DNA of 42,813 nucleotides from Polyangium aurulentum (GCA_945875545.1 CAMCKZ010000019.1:1-42813); one strand, 5' to 3'. Counted from the stretch's first letter, positions 7,715 through 15,189 are shown. Program-made: numbers and translations. Notes: generated by a model from the letters alone, not told the origin.

Positions 7715-8322
7715 GCCGGCCTCCGAAAGTGCGGCAACGGGTAGGCGTCGGCCACGGGGACGAGCGCGCCCACGAGCTTCGCGATCACGGACTGCAGTTT
7801 CCCGGGGGCATCCCCGACAATGCGCCTGCCGATTGGCTCTGCCTTCACCTCCGACCGCCCCATGCCCTCGGCCCAGCTCGCGAAAGCTCCCTTGTCCCAA
7901 GAAGCTGTCATGACAGCATCAAGGCCGGGGAGGACCCTCGCGGGTTCGGCGCCTGCTCGCTTGAGGTCTTGAAGGCGCTCGTCGAGGCGCTCGTCTATCT
8001 CAAATCCGAGGGAGAAAAGGCTCACGACGTCATCGGCATCGGCATCGCGGCGGCGAAGTTCGGTGTCTTTTCGTCGGGCGGCCTCACGAACGGCCTGCAA
8101 CGTTGCCCAACGCGACGAGTTCGGGAGTAGGCGCTTGAAAAGGTCTTCGCCACCGAACTCGGACGCGAGGTCTGTGCGCCACCAACCGAGGCGCTTCTCT
8201 TCGCCGCCTTCGCCTGCCCAACCGACGATGATTTGCGCCGCAAGGGCAAAATTCAGGTCTTCGGTCGAGAGCCGAGCGTTGGCCGATGGCCTGCGGGCAA
8301 TCTCACTTTCGAAAATACTCAT
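7711..8322 (-). CDS. brxE: BREX protein BrxE, first gene of a type 6 BREX operon
   Basis: This 203-aa protein looks like BrxE, the small first gene that defines type 6 BREX loci (brxE-brxA-brxB-brxC-pglX-pglZ-brxD-brxHI). The N-terminal half has the pattern seen in that family: LNFALAAQIIVGWAGEGGE, a WW pair in LGWWRTDLASEFGG, and an RR-rich segment before DADDVVSLFSLGFEIDERLD. Biochemical function is unknown. It starts at ATG 8322, with GGA about 10 nt upstream. Its stop overlaps the brxA GTG. About 50 nt upstream are two tandem operator-like repeats. The assignment relies partly on position, because BrxE proteins are divergent. Confidence 0.8.
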   Translation of the reverse strand: MSIFESEIARRPSANARLSTEDLNFALAAQIIVGWAGEGGEEKRLGWWRTDLASEFGGEDLFKRLLPNSSRWATLQAVREAARRKDTELRRRDADADDVVSLFSLGFEIDERLDERLQDLKRAGAEPARVLPGLDAVMTASWDKGAFASWAEGMGRSEVKAEPIGRRIVGDAPGKLQSVIAKLVGALVPVADAYPLPHFRRPA

Positions 8323-8371
8323 GGAAATTCCGAAGGAATGCGGTCGCTACGATGCACCGAAACGCGGATGC

Positions 8372-8409
8372 ACTTAAAAAAATCAAATCAGCTACTTAAG
8401 ACAATCAAA
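8372..8409 (-). promoter_or_regulatory. Tandem operator-like repeats in the BREX promoter region
   Basis: Two 16-bp copies of the pattern TTTGATTnnnTTAAGT (minus strand) occupy 8394-8409 and 8372-8387, exactly 22 bp apart, or two helical turns. All 13 specified positions are identical in both. They lie 50-87 nt upstream of the brxE ATG, in an AT-rich patch within otherwise GC-rich DNA. This fits paired binding sites for a regulator, or sites overlapping the operon promoter. No regulator gene is adjacent within the window. Confidence 0.5.
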
Positions 8410-8738
8410 CCACGAAAAGCATCGCCCCTACCTAACACGATGTCAAGCCGATTGCACCACCGCTTCATCAATTTCCATATGCTCGGCATTGCACAGGGTC
8501 CCAGCCCGGGGTCCCTTCTCCGTCGCGGCCCAAAACTTCTTTCGTCGCGTCCCCGTCCCTGCCCCGCGCCCTGAACGCAATGAGCGCAGTTAGCTCGACC
8601 CTCGCCGAAAAGCCCCGCGGACCACAGGCACTGGCTGCGCGGGCCCAAGGTTTCGCCCGTATACCGTAGAATGTCGATAAAATCTTGGCGGGCCCTCGAG
8701 GAAAGCTCAAGCCGCAGCGGGCTACGGGAGTAGCTCAC
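8388..8738 (-). pseudogene. Decayed ParE-like toxin gene
   Basis: A GTG at 8738 overlaps the end of the ParD-like gene by 17 nt, the usual parDE arrangement. The first 30 or so residues (LELSSRARQDFIDILRYTGE) match the start of ParE toxins. After TLGPRSQ the frame loses all family resemblance and turns Cys/Gly/Arg-rich. The frame finally stops inside the BREX promoter region. A ParE-like stretch (FSARVELTALIAF) appears in another frame near 8600, consistent with a frameshift plus further decay. The toxin is probably inactive. Confidence 0.6.
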
Positions 8739-9003
8739 CGCCCAGCGGCGACCCGTTGCGCAGGCTGCTGATGGCACTCTGCGTAATCTCGTTCAGCGTC
8801 TCGGGGGTGTCGACGACCCCTTCGCCACGGTCGCGCTGGTCGTCGCCAACCTTGAGCGCGGCCTGCCAAGCGGCCACGCGGCTTTCTTCAGCCTGCATCC
8901 GCCGGATGGCGTTGCAAACCACTTCGGTGGCGTTGCCATAGAAGCCGCTGGCCACCTTCGATCGGCGAAAGCCCTCCGTCTCGGGCGAAAGGTTGACGTG
9001 CAT
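8722..9003 (-). CDS. ParD-like ribbon-helix-helix antitoxin
   Basis: This 93-aa protein is a CopG/ParD-type antitoxin, which binds its own operator through an N-terminal ribbon-helix-helix and neutralises ParE. The N-terminus MHVNLSPETEGFRRSKVASG is the beta strand, and the helices follow in FYGNATEVVCNAIRRMQAEE. The C-terminal part is an acidic, flexible toxin-binding tail. The ATG at 9003 was chosen over one at 9051 because MHVNLSPE is the family start and GGGA lies upstream. The partner toxin gene is decayed, so this is an orphan antitoxin. It is not obviously part of BREX but lies immediately upstream of its promoter. Confidence 0.75.
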   Translation of the reverse strand: MHVNLSPETEGFRRSKVASGFYGNATEVVCNAIRRMQAEESRVAAWQAALKVGDDQRDRGEGVVDTPETLNEITQSAISSLRNGSPLGGELLP

Positions 9004-9129
9004 GGTCCCGCGAAGGCCTCTTCCCGTTGGGGTATGTCCATGGACTGGCAAGTTTATGGATTTGGTCAGGGAAAACGCTCACCGGTCGCCGCAACGCCCC
9101 GCAGCACTCCGCGACGTGCAAGCGTCGAA

Positions 9130-9147
9130 GGACCTTGCCTAAGGTCC
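9130..9147. terminator. Hairpin with 7-bp perfect stem, no T-run
   Basis: GGACCTT-gcct-AAGGTCC is a perfect 7-bp stem with a 4-nt loop, in the gap between the ParD-like gene and the gene ending at 9228. No T-run follows on either strand, so termination is only a guess. It could also be an operator. Confidence 0.3.
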
Positions 9148-9227
9148 GAACCGCCGGTTGGCGCGCACCCTCCTTCGGTTCCAACAAGGCGGTTTCGTCG
9201 TCGAGCCGGTGGGCACTCGGCGGGGTC

Positions 9228-9632
9228 TTAGGGTAGGCGCGAAGGAGCGAGCAGCAACCACGCATTGGCCGCCGAGGTGGGGCCGAACCCCCATATCGTC
9301 TGCACTAGCGTATGAAATGCGCCCTCATTTCTTGCTGCCAGGAGCCGGGGAAGGTCCGCAAACTTACCCTCATCTATGGCCTGCATCAGCGCCACAACGC
9401 GAGGTGCGACGATCTCGTTGATGCGTCCCCGACGATACCCCGCACGCTCCAGGGCAGCGGAGACGGCCGCGATGCCCAGCTGAGAAGCTGTTCGGGGACA
9501 GGTGAGCCCCTCGCTCCGCAGCTCGGCACGAAGGTTCCATCCGGCTTCGAGCGAAAAGTGGTTTACGCAGAGCAGTGCGACGACAAGCGCTTCACGCTCC
9601 GAATCAGAAAGCTCTTGGGTCGTAGTCGCCAT
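9228..9632 (-). CDS. Hypothetical protein with helix-hairpin-helix-like C-terminus
   Basis: This is a 134-aa protein that I do not recognise as a named family. It begins MATTTQELSDSEREAL and is helical throughout. The second half (ERAGYRRGRINEIV, then LVQTIWGFGPTSAANAWLLL) resembles helix-hairpin-helix elements of the GxGxxxA type found in DNA glycosylases and other DNA-binding proteins. No catalytic residues can be assigned. No clear ribosome-binding site precedes ATG 9632. Codon use looks like the surrounding real genes. It lies upstream of the ParD-like gene on the same strand and beside BREX, so a role in DNA metabolism or defence is possible but unproven. Confidence 0.55.
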   Translation of the reverse strand: MATTTQELSDSEREALVVALLCVNHFSLEAGWNLRAELRSEGLTCPRTASQLGIAAVSAALERAGYRRGRINEIVAPRVVALMQAIDEGKFADLPRLLAARNEGAFHTLVQTIWGFGPTSAANAWLLLAPSRLP

Positions 9633-9856
9633 TGGGGGCTTTGTTGGTGAAGTGCACTAGCGTCGTGAAACCGGACCGTAGCACGATTACGAACCATTCT
9701 CGCAAGTTTCGCCGCTTGTGCCGCCGAGCTAACCCGCCACGGGGCCCATTCGCCTCGGTCACCCCGGCCCCCCCGGACCCGTTATGGGCCGACACGTTGA
9801 GCCGCGGCTTTCTTGGGCTCGCCCGAGAAGACTTTTCAGTGTTGTTTCAGTAAGTT

Positions 9857-10096
9857 CAGGGCGTCGCCGCGGGAGTGCCCGATGGCAAATGGGTCGCCCT
9901 CGACGGCAATACCGTGCGGAACACCGGAGCCAAATTCATGGCACAAAACGCGTTCCATTTGGTCAGCCCGTGGGCGCCAGACGATGGGCGCGTGCTTGGC
10001 CACGTCGCTGTTGGCGAGAAGTCAACTGGAATCAGCGCCATTCCCGAAATACGGAAGGCCATTGCCACCCCGTGCGCGACCGTCAAGAATGATTGA
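9857..10096 (+). mobile_element. ISAs1-family transposase fragment
   Basis: The frame from about 9857 to the TGA at 10096 reads DGKWVALDGNTVRNTG, then AFHLVSPWAPDDGRVLGHVA, then GEKSTGISAIPEI. This is the order of the first DDE-domain blocks of ISAs1-type transposases, where the ALDGKT, HLVSAW and KSNEITAIP blocks follow one another. A few codons are missing between the first two blocks, and the rest of the transposase, including the later acidic residues, is gone. It has no plausible start codon, so it is dead. I see no terminal inverted repeats around it. Confidence 0.65.
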
Positions 10097-10114
10097 GGGG
10101 GCGCTTTCACAACC

Positions 10115-10213
10115 GTGGTCGCCCAGTGGACCGACGCGTACCTCGCCGAACTGGAGGCGTTTCCCGATGCCCAAGGCGCGGTGGTAGGGGGGATTCAGTC
10201 GAAAAAGAAGTGA
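10115..10213 (+). other. Short coding-like fragment downstream of the IS remnant
   Basis: A 32-codon frame from GTG 10115 reads QWTDAYLAELEAFPDAQGAV and ends GGIQSKKK. The composition looks like genuine protein sequence, but an in-frame stop lies just upstream, so no longer gene can be assembled. It is probably the 3' end of a disrupted gene. No family is recognised. Confidence 0.3.
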
Positions 10214-10554
10214 AACACCTTGTCACCGAAGTCACCGAAGTCACCGAAGAAGCGAAACACCTTATCCGAATTAAGAATTAATGGCCAGTTCACGAGCACC
10301 ATAAGCAAAGTAAGAACGTTGAAACCCGCTTGGTTTTCGTGTATCCCGAGGTCGAGCAAGTGAAAAATAAAATGCGCGGATGCGCTTCCCGTGGAAAGAG
10401 ATAAAAACACCATAAACCCCCAATTGTTGGGGTAACGCCGAATAAACCGGATAAAGGGCCCCCCGGTTGGCGTGAACGGTGCGGGCGCAGGCGGCGGTTC
10501 ATGTCGTGGTGGCGGCGCGGGTGCAGGCCGTCGCCGTGGCGACCATCGCCGCAT
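10195..10554 (-). CDS. Doubtful 119-aa membrane protein with Pro-rich N-terminus
   Basis: From ATG 10554 the frame has a Pro/Arg-rich N-terminus (APAPPPRHEPPPAPAP). Two hydrophobic stretches follow (MVFLSLSTGSASAHFIF and VLTLLMVLVNWPLIL), and then an aromatic, charged tail rich in FGD repeats. The DNA of the hydrophobic part is clearly more AT-rich than its surroundings, which fits foreign coding sequence. Against it, AGGGG directly abuts the ATG rather than being spaced from it, the frame continues open far upstream as a GC-rich artefact would, and no family is recognised. Treat as tentative. Confidence 0.25.
   Translation of the reverse strand: MRRWSPRRRPAPAPPPRHEPPPAPAPFTPTGGPFIRFIRRYPNNWGFMVFLSLSTGSASAHFIFHLLDLGIHENQAGFNVLTLLMVLVNWPLILNSDKVFRFFGDFGDFGDKVFHFFFD
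10222..10248 (+). repeat. Three tandem copies of a 9-bp unit (GTCACCGAA)
   Basis: The unit GTCACCGAA is repeated three times perfectly. It lies at the start of the AT-rich patch downstream of the IS remnant. On the minus strand it encodes the FGD repeats at the end of the doubtful membrane ORF. Confidence 0.8.
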
Positions 10555-11028
10555 CCCCTGTAAACCTGTCGGGGTGCCACACCTTGACGAGCAACCGATG
10601 GGCCGCACGAAGGCCGGCCGCGTCGGGGTTTGCCCCGTCCGCCACAGCAAGAAGTCTTCGTGCTTCGAGCACGTCCACGGGCCGTGGCAGCCCCTACCCT
10701 TGCCCCCGGGGCAAGTCCATTCGTGCGCGGTACTGCGCTGCTTTCCACGCGCCCGATCCGCCCGGACGCACCCCGCCGACCACAGCGGGGTCACGTTGGT
10801 CCGCACCAATCGCCGCAGAAGACCCCGCCGTCCGTTCGGAGCCTTCGCCCCAGGTTTCCCGTCAATGGGTTCACGTTGCCCCGCGGAAACGATGCTAAGA
10901 GCGGTCGTCGCTTCGACCATGGCCCACGATGGCCGGAAATCGACCGAATGCCGGTACGGTTGAAGCAATCGCTTGAAGACGTGTTGCGCGGATTCGTGGT
11001 TTGAAGGTCCTACGCGCCGCAGGCAAAA
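10555..11028. other. Intergenic DNA without convincing gene
   Basis: Open frames exist on both strands here, but all are Arg/Pro-rich and overlap one another, as expected from high-GC DNA. The only structured element I see is the first copy of the cassette-flanking repeat at 10942-11005. Confidence 0.5.
10942..11005 (+). repeat. 64-bp cassette-flanking repeat, left copy
   Basis: This copy matches 12354-12417 in 50 of 64 positions without gaps, and the 3' part GCGCGGATTCGTGG is identical. It lies 24 nt upstream of the SEC-C/TPR/methyltransferase gene. Each copy forms an imperfect inverted repeat (CCGAA... pairing with ...GATTCGTGG). See the matching copy for the longer palindrome. Confidence 0.7.
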
Positions 11029-12297
11029 ATGGTAGGACGAAGCCAATCCTTCGACCCCGAAAAGCCGATGACCTATTCGACGCCCTCCAAAGAAGAACAA
11101 CTTGAGCCATGTCCCTGCGGCAGCGGGAAAACATTCGAGAAATGTTGCCAGGAGGGGGGCGAACAAAAAAAGCCCGACAAAGAAATTGCGCCGACCGCAG
11201 CAGAGCGCAGCCAACTTGTCGCCATGCTTAATGCCGGACATCATGCGGAGCTTGAGCACGTAATAAAGGCCCTACTTGAGCGGTGTCCGGACGCCGCATT
11301 CGTTTGGAACTTGTTTGGCGTATCTCTCGAGATGCAAGGCAAAGATGGACTCTCCGCATTGCAAAAGGCAATGACATTGTTGCCGAACGATGCCGAAATA
11401 CAGAACAATATAGGCAACGTCCTCGGCGATCGAGGCCGGGCGGCCGAGGCCGAGGCCTATTACCGGCAGGCGCTGGTGCTGAACCCGGACTTCTTCGGTG
11501 CGTATGGCAACTTGGGTGGAATGCTCAGGACTCAAGGAAAGATGGACGAGGCGTTGGCTTGCTTCCAACAACAACTCCGGCTAGCCCCTGGAAATACGGT
11601 CGTCGCGCATCACATTGCGGCAATCACGGGGAACAACACCGAGCGCGCGCCTGGGCAGTACGTCGAAAAAGTGTTCGATGAGTATGCTGACGAGTTCGAC
11701 GCGCATCTGCAGCAAGTGCTTGGGTATGACGCGCCGGAAAGATTGGTCGCACTCGTTACCGGTCACCTGACGCCGCCTCCGCAAAAGTGGAACGTTCTGG
11801 ACTTGGGATGTGGGACAGGTTTGGTTGGATTGGCGATCGCGCCATTCGCACGGCAATTGGTCGGGGTCGATCTCTCCAGCAAGATGTTAGAAAAAGCCCA
11901 AGCGCGAAAGATATACCAGCGGCTAGAACGTTTGGATCTCTTGGCGATGATGCACGGCGAAAAGTCCTCGAGCTACGACGTGATTATCCTTGCAGATGTG
12001 TTCATCTATATCGGGAAAGTGGACGAGATTATCTCTGAAATGAAGAGGATACTCTGTCCGGGCGGGGTCGTGGCATTCTCCATCGAAACCCTCGACGCAT
12101 TGCCAGCCGATGGGCCAAGTCAAGGAGATCCTTTGGAATACCAGCTGAAAGACACTGGCCGCTATACGCAATCCGTCGGATACATGGGCAGGCTTGCGTC
12201 CGCCAACGGATTTCTGATCAATGCAATGGTGGCGACGCAAATACGCGTTGAAGGAGGTAAGCCCGTTAATGGTTACCTGGCGCTTTGGCAAAGCTGA
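11029..12297 (+). CDS. SEC-C / TPR / class I methyltransferase fusion protein
   Basis: This 422-aa protein has three parts. Residues about 28-40 are a SEC-C zinc motif (PCPCGSGKTFEKCC). Residues about 55-205 contain TPR repeats (AEIQNNIGNVLGDRGRAAEA; AYYRQALVLNPDFFGAYGNL). Residues about 225-420 form a SAM-dependent methyltransferase with motif I NVLDLGCGTGLVGLAIA and motif II QLVGVDLSSKML. This domain order is seen in bacterial TPR-methyltransferases of unknown substrate; the TPRs probably bind a protein partner. ATG 11029 has CAGG upstream, and ATG 11068 (MTYSTPSKEE) is an alternative start. Its GC content is visibly lower than that of neighbouring genes, and it is bracketed by a 64-bp repeat, so recent horizontal acquisition is likely. 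Confidence 0.88.
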   Translation: MVGRSQSFDPEKPMTYSTPSKEEQLEPCPCGSGKTFEKCCQEGGEQKKPDKEIAPTAAERSQLVAMLNAGHHAELEHVIKALLERCPDAAFVWNLFGVSLEMQGKDGLSALQKAMTLLPNDAEIQNNIGNVLGDRGRAAEAEAYYRQALVLNPDFFGAYGNLGGMLRTQGKMDEALACFQQQLRLAPGNTVVAHHIAAITGNNTERAPGQYVEKVFDEYADEFDAHLQQVLGYDAPERLVALVTGHLTPPPQKWNVLDLGCGTGLVGLAIAPFARQLVGVDLSSKMLEKAQARKIYQRLERLDLLAMMHGEKSSSYDVIILADVFIYIGKVDEIISEMKRILCPGGVVAFSIETLDALPADGPSQGDPLEYQLKDTGRYTQSVGYMGRLASANGFLINAMVATQIRVEGGKPVNGYLALWQS

Positions 12298-12353
12298 GCG
12301 TCACGAATCCGCGGCTCCGCTCTTGTAAGGCGGACTTTGTATCGACGGGGTTG

Positions 12354-12417
12354 GACCGAACGCCGCCACCGCTGATGCCATCGCTTGGCGACGGCTGGCG
12401 CGGATTCGTGGATTAAA
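12354..12417 (+). repeat. 64-bp cassette-flanking repeat, right copy, inside a ~110-bp palindrome
   Basis: This is the second copy of the repeat at 10942-11005. It lies inside a longer inverted repeat whose outer arms, CACGAATCCGCG at 12302-12313 and CGCGGATTCGTG at 12399-12410, are exact 12-bp complements. The left copy has a weaker version of the same outer arm near 10872. A long palindrome after each gene boundary recalls integron attC sites, but I do not find a canonical GTTRRRY/RYYYAAC core pair at the expected ends. Confidence 0.65.
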
Positions 12418-12549
12418 ACTTTTGTGCATTTTGGTTGCGCCCCATCGATTTCTTTGTATATCGTTGGAGCAACACGTGCTCATCGCCGGGTTCGGATCGA
12501 CTTGGCCGTCCTGCTCCATCGGGTCCATCGGAAAGAAACGGACATCCCC

Positions 12550-13605
12550 ATGCTTCGCATTCTCGCTCTCGGTACATGGCTTGGCACCCTCCTCCTCGCG
12601 GCCGGCTGCGGTTCCACGAGTGCGAGCAGCGACACGGGAGGCAACGAGCCACCGCCGAGCAATGGTACGACGTATTACCTCTACAACCACCCCTCCACGA
12701 CCGTGGCGAGAGTCGCGGCGTTTGGCAACACGACCGACACCGGGCGAATTTGGGCGTTCCGCTTCACTCCGGCCTACGGCACGGACACGCTCTCGTCGAT
12801 CAAACTGAACATTCGGCAGTCAAACGCCGGGGTAGCGCAGTTTCGGGTTGCGCTCTACACCGACGCCGCCACGGGGTTGACGAGGCCGGACCAGCTTCTC
12901 ACGAGACTCACGGAATACGCGGGCTGGGCCACGCTTGGCACCGGAACGGTCTACACCGTTCCCGTCGGAACCAATGGGCGCATCACCTTGAGCGCTCCCC
13001 TGCTTGCGGGGCGTAAATACTGGCTCGTGGTGGAGTCGAGCGAAGACTGCGGTGGCTGCAATTGGCCGATCCCCGACTACACGAGCTCCGGCGACGGCGC
13101 ATGGGACAGCGTGACGATTAACGCAAACGCAGACGCGTTCAAATCCACGGCTTTTGAGACGAGCCATACGGGCTACCTCGGCGCCCAGATCGCGTTTCCG
13201 TTGCAGTGCCCGACCGGCAGCTATTTGAAGAACGGCACCACCGCAGCGAGTTGCGTCGCCGCGCCAGGCTACTATGGCCTAAACGGGGCGACGACCTTCA
13301 CCGCGTGCGCAGCGGGTAAATACTCGGTATCGGGCGGAACAACGGCTTCGGCGTGCACGAGCTGCATCGCGAACGCGACGTCCGCGGCTGCCAGCGACTC
13401 GTCGTCGGATTGCAGCTGCAATTCGACCTATGGGCTCGTGAACGCGGCCTGCGTGCGCTGCAACACCATCTCGGGCTTGCAGCTGTGGGTGGCCGCGGGG
13501 TGCAAAGGAGCCTCGTGTCCCTCCGGCTCCACCGCGACCGCCGATGGCGGCTGCACGTGCAACAACGGCAAAAACTGGAACATGGCCTCGGAAACCTGCA
13601 AGTGA
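12550..13605 (+). CDS. Secreted Cys-rich lipoprotein with ephrin-receptor-like repeats
   Basis: This is a 351-aa predicted lipoprotein. The signal sequence MLRILALGTWLGTLLLAAGC has lipobox LAAGC, with Cys20 the lipid-anchor site. ATG 12550 was chosen for this signal; the frame upstream is unlike a signal peptide. Residues about 40-215 form a beta-rich domain of the choice-of-anchor type (AVYDL-free but with FRFTPAYGTD and FRVALYTD strands). From about 217 come Cys-rich modules of the GCC2/GCC3 kind (CPTGSYLKNGTTAASC, GYYGLNGATTFTACAAGKYS), typical of extracellular adhesive or structural proteins. It ends in further Cys-rich sequence. Its role is unknown, probably at the cell surface. It converges with the YHYH gene on the opposite strand. 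Confidence 0.85.
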   Translation: MLRILALGTWLGTLLLAAGCGSTSASSDTGGNEPPPSNGTTYYLYNHPSTTVARVAAFGNTTDTGRIWAFRFTPAYGTDTLSSIKLNIRQSNAGVAQFRVALYTDAATGLTRPDQLLTRLTEYAGWATLGTGTVYTVPVGTNGRITLSAPLLAGRKYWLVVESSEDCGGCNWPIPDYTSSGDGAWDSVTINANADAFKSTAFETSHTGYLGAQIAFPLQCPTGSYLKNGTTAASCVAAPGYYGLNGATTFTACAAGKYSVSGGTTASACTSCIANATSAAASDSSSDCSCNSTYGLVNAACVRCNTISGLQLWVAAGCKGASCPSGSTATADGGCTCNNGKNWNMASETCK

Positions 13606-14082
13606 CGTTGGGGCTTTCGACGCCACGACCCTGATCTCGGGCCTGGCCGCATGCGCCGGCAGATGGTCGATGCCAAACACATGCGGAATCGCCGCGCATC
13701 ACGCAGGCCTCCGCCGTTCGAGCCACCCGCGCCATTCGCAGCCTGAGCGGAGCGGGCCGAGGCGAAAGTAGAAGTTGGGCCGGCGGCGGCGGCGCGCTCG
13801 AAGTCCGCGGATCAAGGGGAAATTCCCAGCCTTCGGCCGCTGCGAGGGACACGCCCCTAAAGGGCTTGGAAAAAGGGGCGCGGCACGTCGCCGATCAAAG
13901 CACGCGCGACGGACGCTGTGCTCACCGGTTTGTGCAGAGGTTCCCTTTGTATCAAGCAGAAATGCGAATGGGCACCCCTTTATGGGAGGCGCCCACCCAC
14001 TCAATTGATCACCGGAGAAACTCGTCAAGCGCTTCGGGAACAGAATTTACAAATTCGTCCGAGGCGCTGCCGACACGAACTT
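13606..14082. other. Intergenic region between convergent genes, with a hairpin
   Basis: No convincing gene lies here; the open frames are Arg-rich on both strands. A stem of CGCCCC/GGGGCG spans 13852-13880, with a nested CCCT/AGGG, and could serve as a terminator between the convergent lipoprotein genes. The sequence from about 13800 to 14010 has less GC skew than its surroundings and may be an interspersed repeat, which cannot be judged from one window. Confidence 0.4.
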
Positions 14083-15189
14083 TCAGCCCGGGACGCAGAC
14101 TCCGCTCGTGCAGCCGAACGTGGGCAAGCCAGTCCCGGTCGGGCAATCGCTCGCCGTCGTGCAGGTCGGTGTGCATATCTTGCTACCCGATGGGTTGGTC
14201 GCGCAGGTGCAGCCCTGTGATCGCGGCGGGCACTTTTGCGCCGTGCAGTCCGCGTTCGTCGTGCATGACGGGGGGCCGCTCGAGGTTCCGCCATCACCCG
14301 AACCCGTGCCGCCGTCGCCGCTCGGACCCGTGCCGCCGTCGCCGCTCGGACCCGTGCCGCCATCGCCGCTCGGACCCGTGCCGCCGTCGCCGCTCGGACC
14401 CGTGGGTTGCGACTTGGTGCAGGATGCAGGAATCGTCGCCGTGAAGCGGATATCGCCGCGCTCGCGCCCGATGAGGCACGGTGGCGAGGAGCCGTCGGCC
14501 GCGGCCGCGTGGTAGTGAAACCCGCGCGATGCGGTCTCGTGGCCGTTGCACGCGTTGAGAGTCGGTTCGCCGGTGGCGACGGTGCCCGCGTAGAACGGAA
14601 AGCCGTCGACCATCCAGCCGACGAGGGCTCCATGACCGTCGCTCTCGAGCTTGCTTGCGAGCGCGACCCCGTCGCCGAACGCGCAGGTCGACGCGCCGCG
14701 GACTTCATACGCGCAGCCATTGCCCGCGACGCCGCCGCAGCGGTCCAAGCGGCTTGCTTCGCTCGTGCCGAAGGTGACGCCGCTCGTGCTCCGCGCCGGG
14801 TAGAGAACGACGCCGTTCCACAAGAGCCCAATGGCCACGTCACCGTCTGTAAACGACTCGGCGGCCGCCGCGCAGCGCGCTTTGAGTGGCACGACGAGCT
14901 CCCAGTCTTGCGGCCTGGACTCGCCAGTTTGCGTCGTTTGATACGCAGGCAAGCCCGTCGCGGTGAGGAGCGCCGAGTTGTCGCCGTCGGCGCACGTGAC
15001 GGTGACCGCGGCCCCTGCGAACGCCGTTTTAAGCGCGCTGCACGTGTGCGTGACGTCGCTGCAAAGTGGCGTTGCGACCACGACGGCAGTCGAACTCGAC
15101 GAGCCGCTCTCGGAAGCGCAGCCAAGGGCCGTGGTCAGAGCCGCAAGCGCGACGCCGAAGGCGGTGAGGGATGAGCGCGAGAGGATCAA
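14083..15189 (-). CDS. YHYH-domain lipoprotein
   Basis: This predicted lipoprotein (368 aa) has lipobox TALGC after the signal LTAFGVALAALT. The start is taken as TTG 15189, which overlaps the TGA of the upstream C13 gene (TTGA). No ATG or GTG gives a sensible signal peptide, so the start is uncertain. Residues about 60-260 form a YHYH domain: GWMVDGFPFYAGTV, then the conserved NACNGHETASRGFHYHA and a PPCLIG segment. A linker of four perfect eight-residue GPSGDGGT repeats follows. The C-terminal 60 residues hold Cys-rich knots (CTTNADCTAQKCPP, TPTCTTASDCPTG), common in myxobacterial surface lipoproteins. YHYH-domain function is not established. The coupling suggests it works with the C13 protein. 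Confidence 0.85.
   Translation of the reverse strand: MILSRSSLTAFGVALAALTTALGCASESGSSSSTAVVVATPLCSDVTHTCSALKTAFAGAAVTVTCADGDNSALLTATGLPAYQTTQTGESRPQDWELVVPLKARCAAAAESFTDGDVAIGLLWNGVVLYPARSTSGVTFGTSEASRLDRCGGVAGNGCAYEVRGASTCAFGDGVALASKLESDGHGALVGWMVDGFPFYAGTVATGEPTLNACNGHETASRGFHYHAAAADGSSPPCLIGRERGDIRFTATIPASCTKSQPTGPSGDGGTGPSGDGGTGPSGDGGTGPSGDGGTGSGDGGTSSGPPSCTTNADCTAQKCPPRSQGCTCATNPSGSKICTPTCTTASDCPTGTGLPTFGCTSGVCVPG
14303..14398 (-). repeat. Four tandem 24-bp units coding GPSGDGGT
   Basis: There are four contiguous 24-nt units (one unit has a single silent change), encoding four copies of Gly-Pro-Ser-Gly-Asp-Gly-Gly-Thr in the YHYH protein. They form a flexible linker between the YHYH domain and the Cys-rich tail. 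Confidence 0.95.

Noticed and set aside
10195-11259. A single 354-aa minus-strand protein
   Set aside because: Only the last ~120 residues look protein-like. The rest is antisense to the start of the methyltransferase gene and lacks family features.
10942-12417. Confirmed integron attC sites
   Set aside because: No GTTRRRY/RYYYAAC pair sits at the right ends and no integrase is in the window, so I kept only the weaker cassette-like description.
12301-12690. A short minus-strand protein with PRIRASRRQAM, also found near 10.9-11.1 kb
   Set aside because: The similarity reflects the 64-bp DNA repeat on both sides of the methyltransferase gene, not two genes; both frames are otherwise unrelated.
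14303-14398. Possible minisatellite or regulatory repeat
   Set aside because: The 24-bp unit is in frame in the YHYH protein and encodes GPSGDGGT, a flexible linker.
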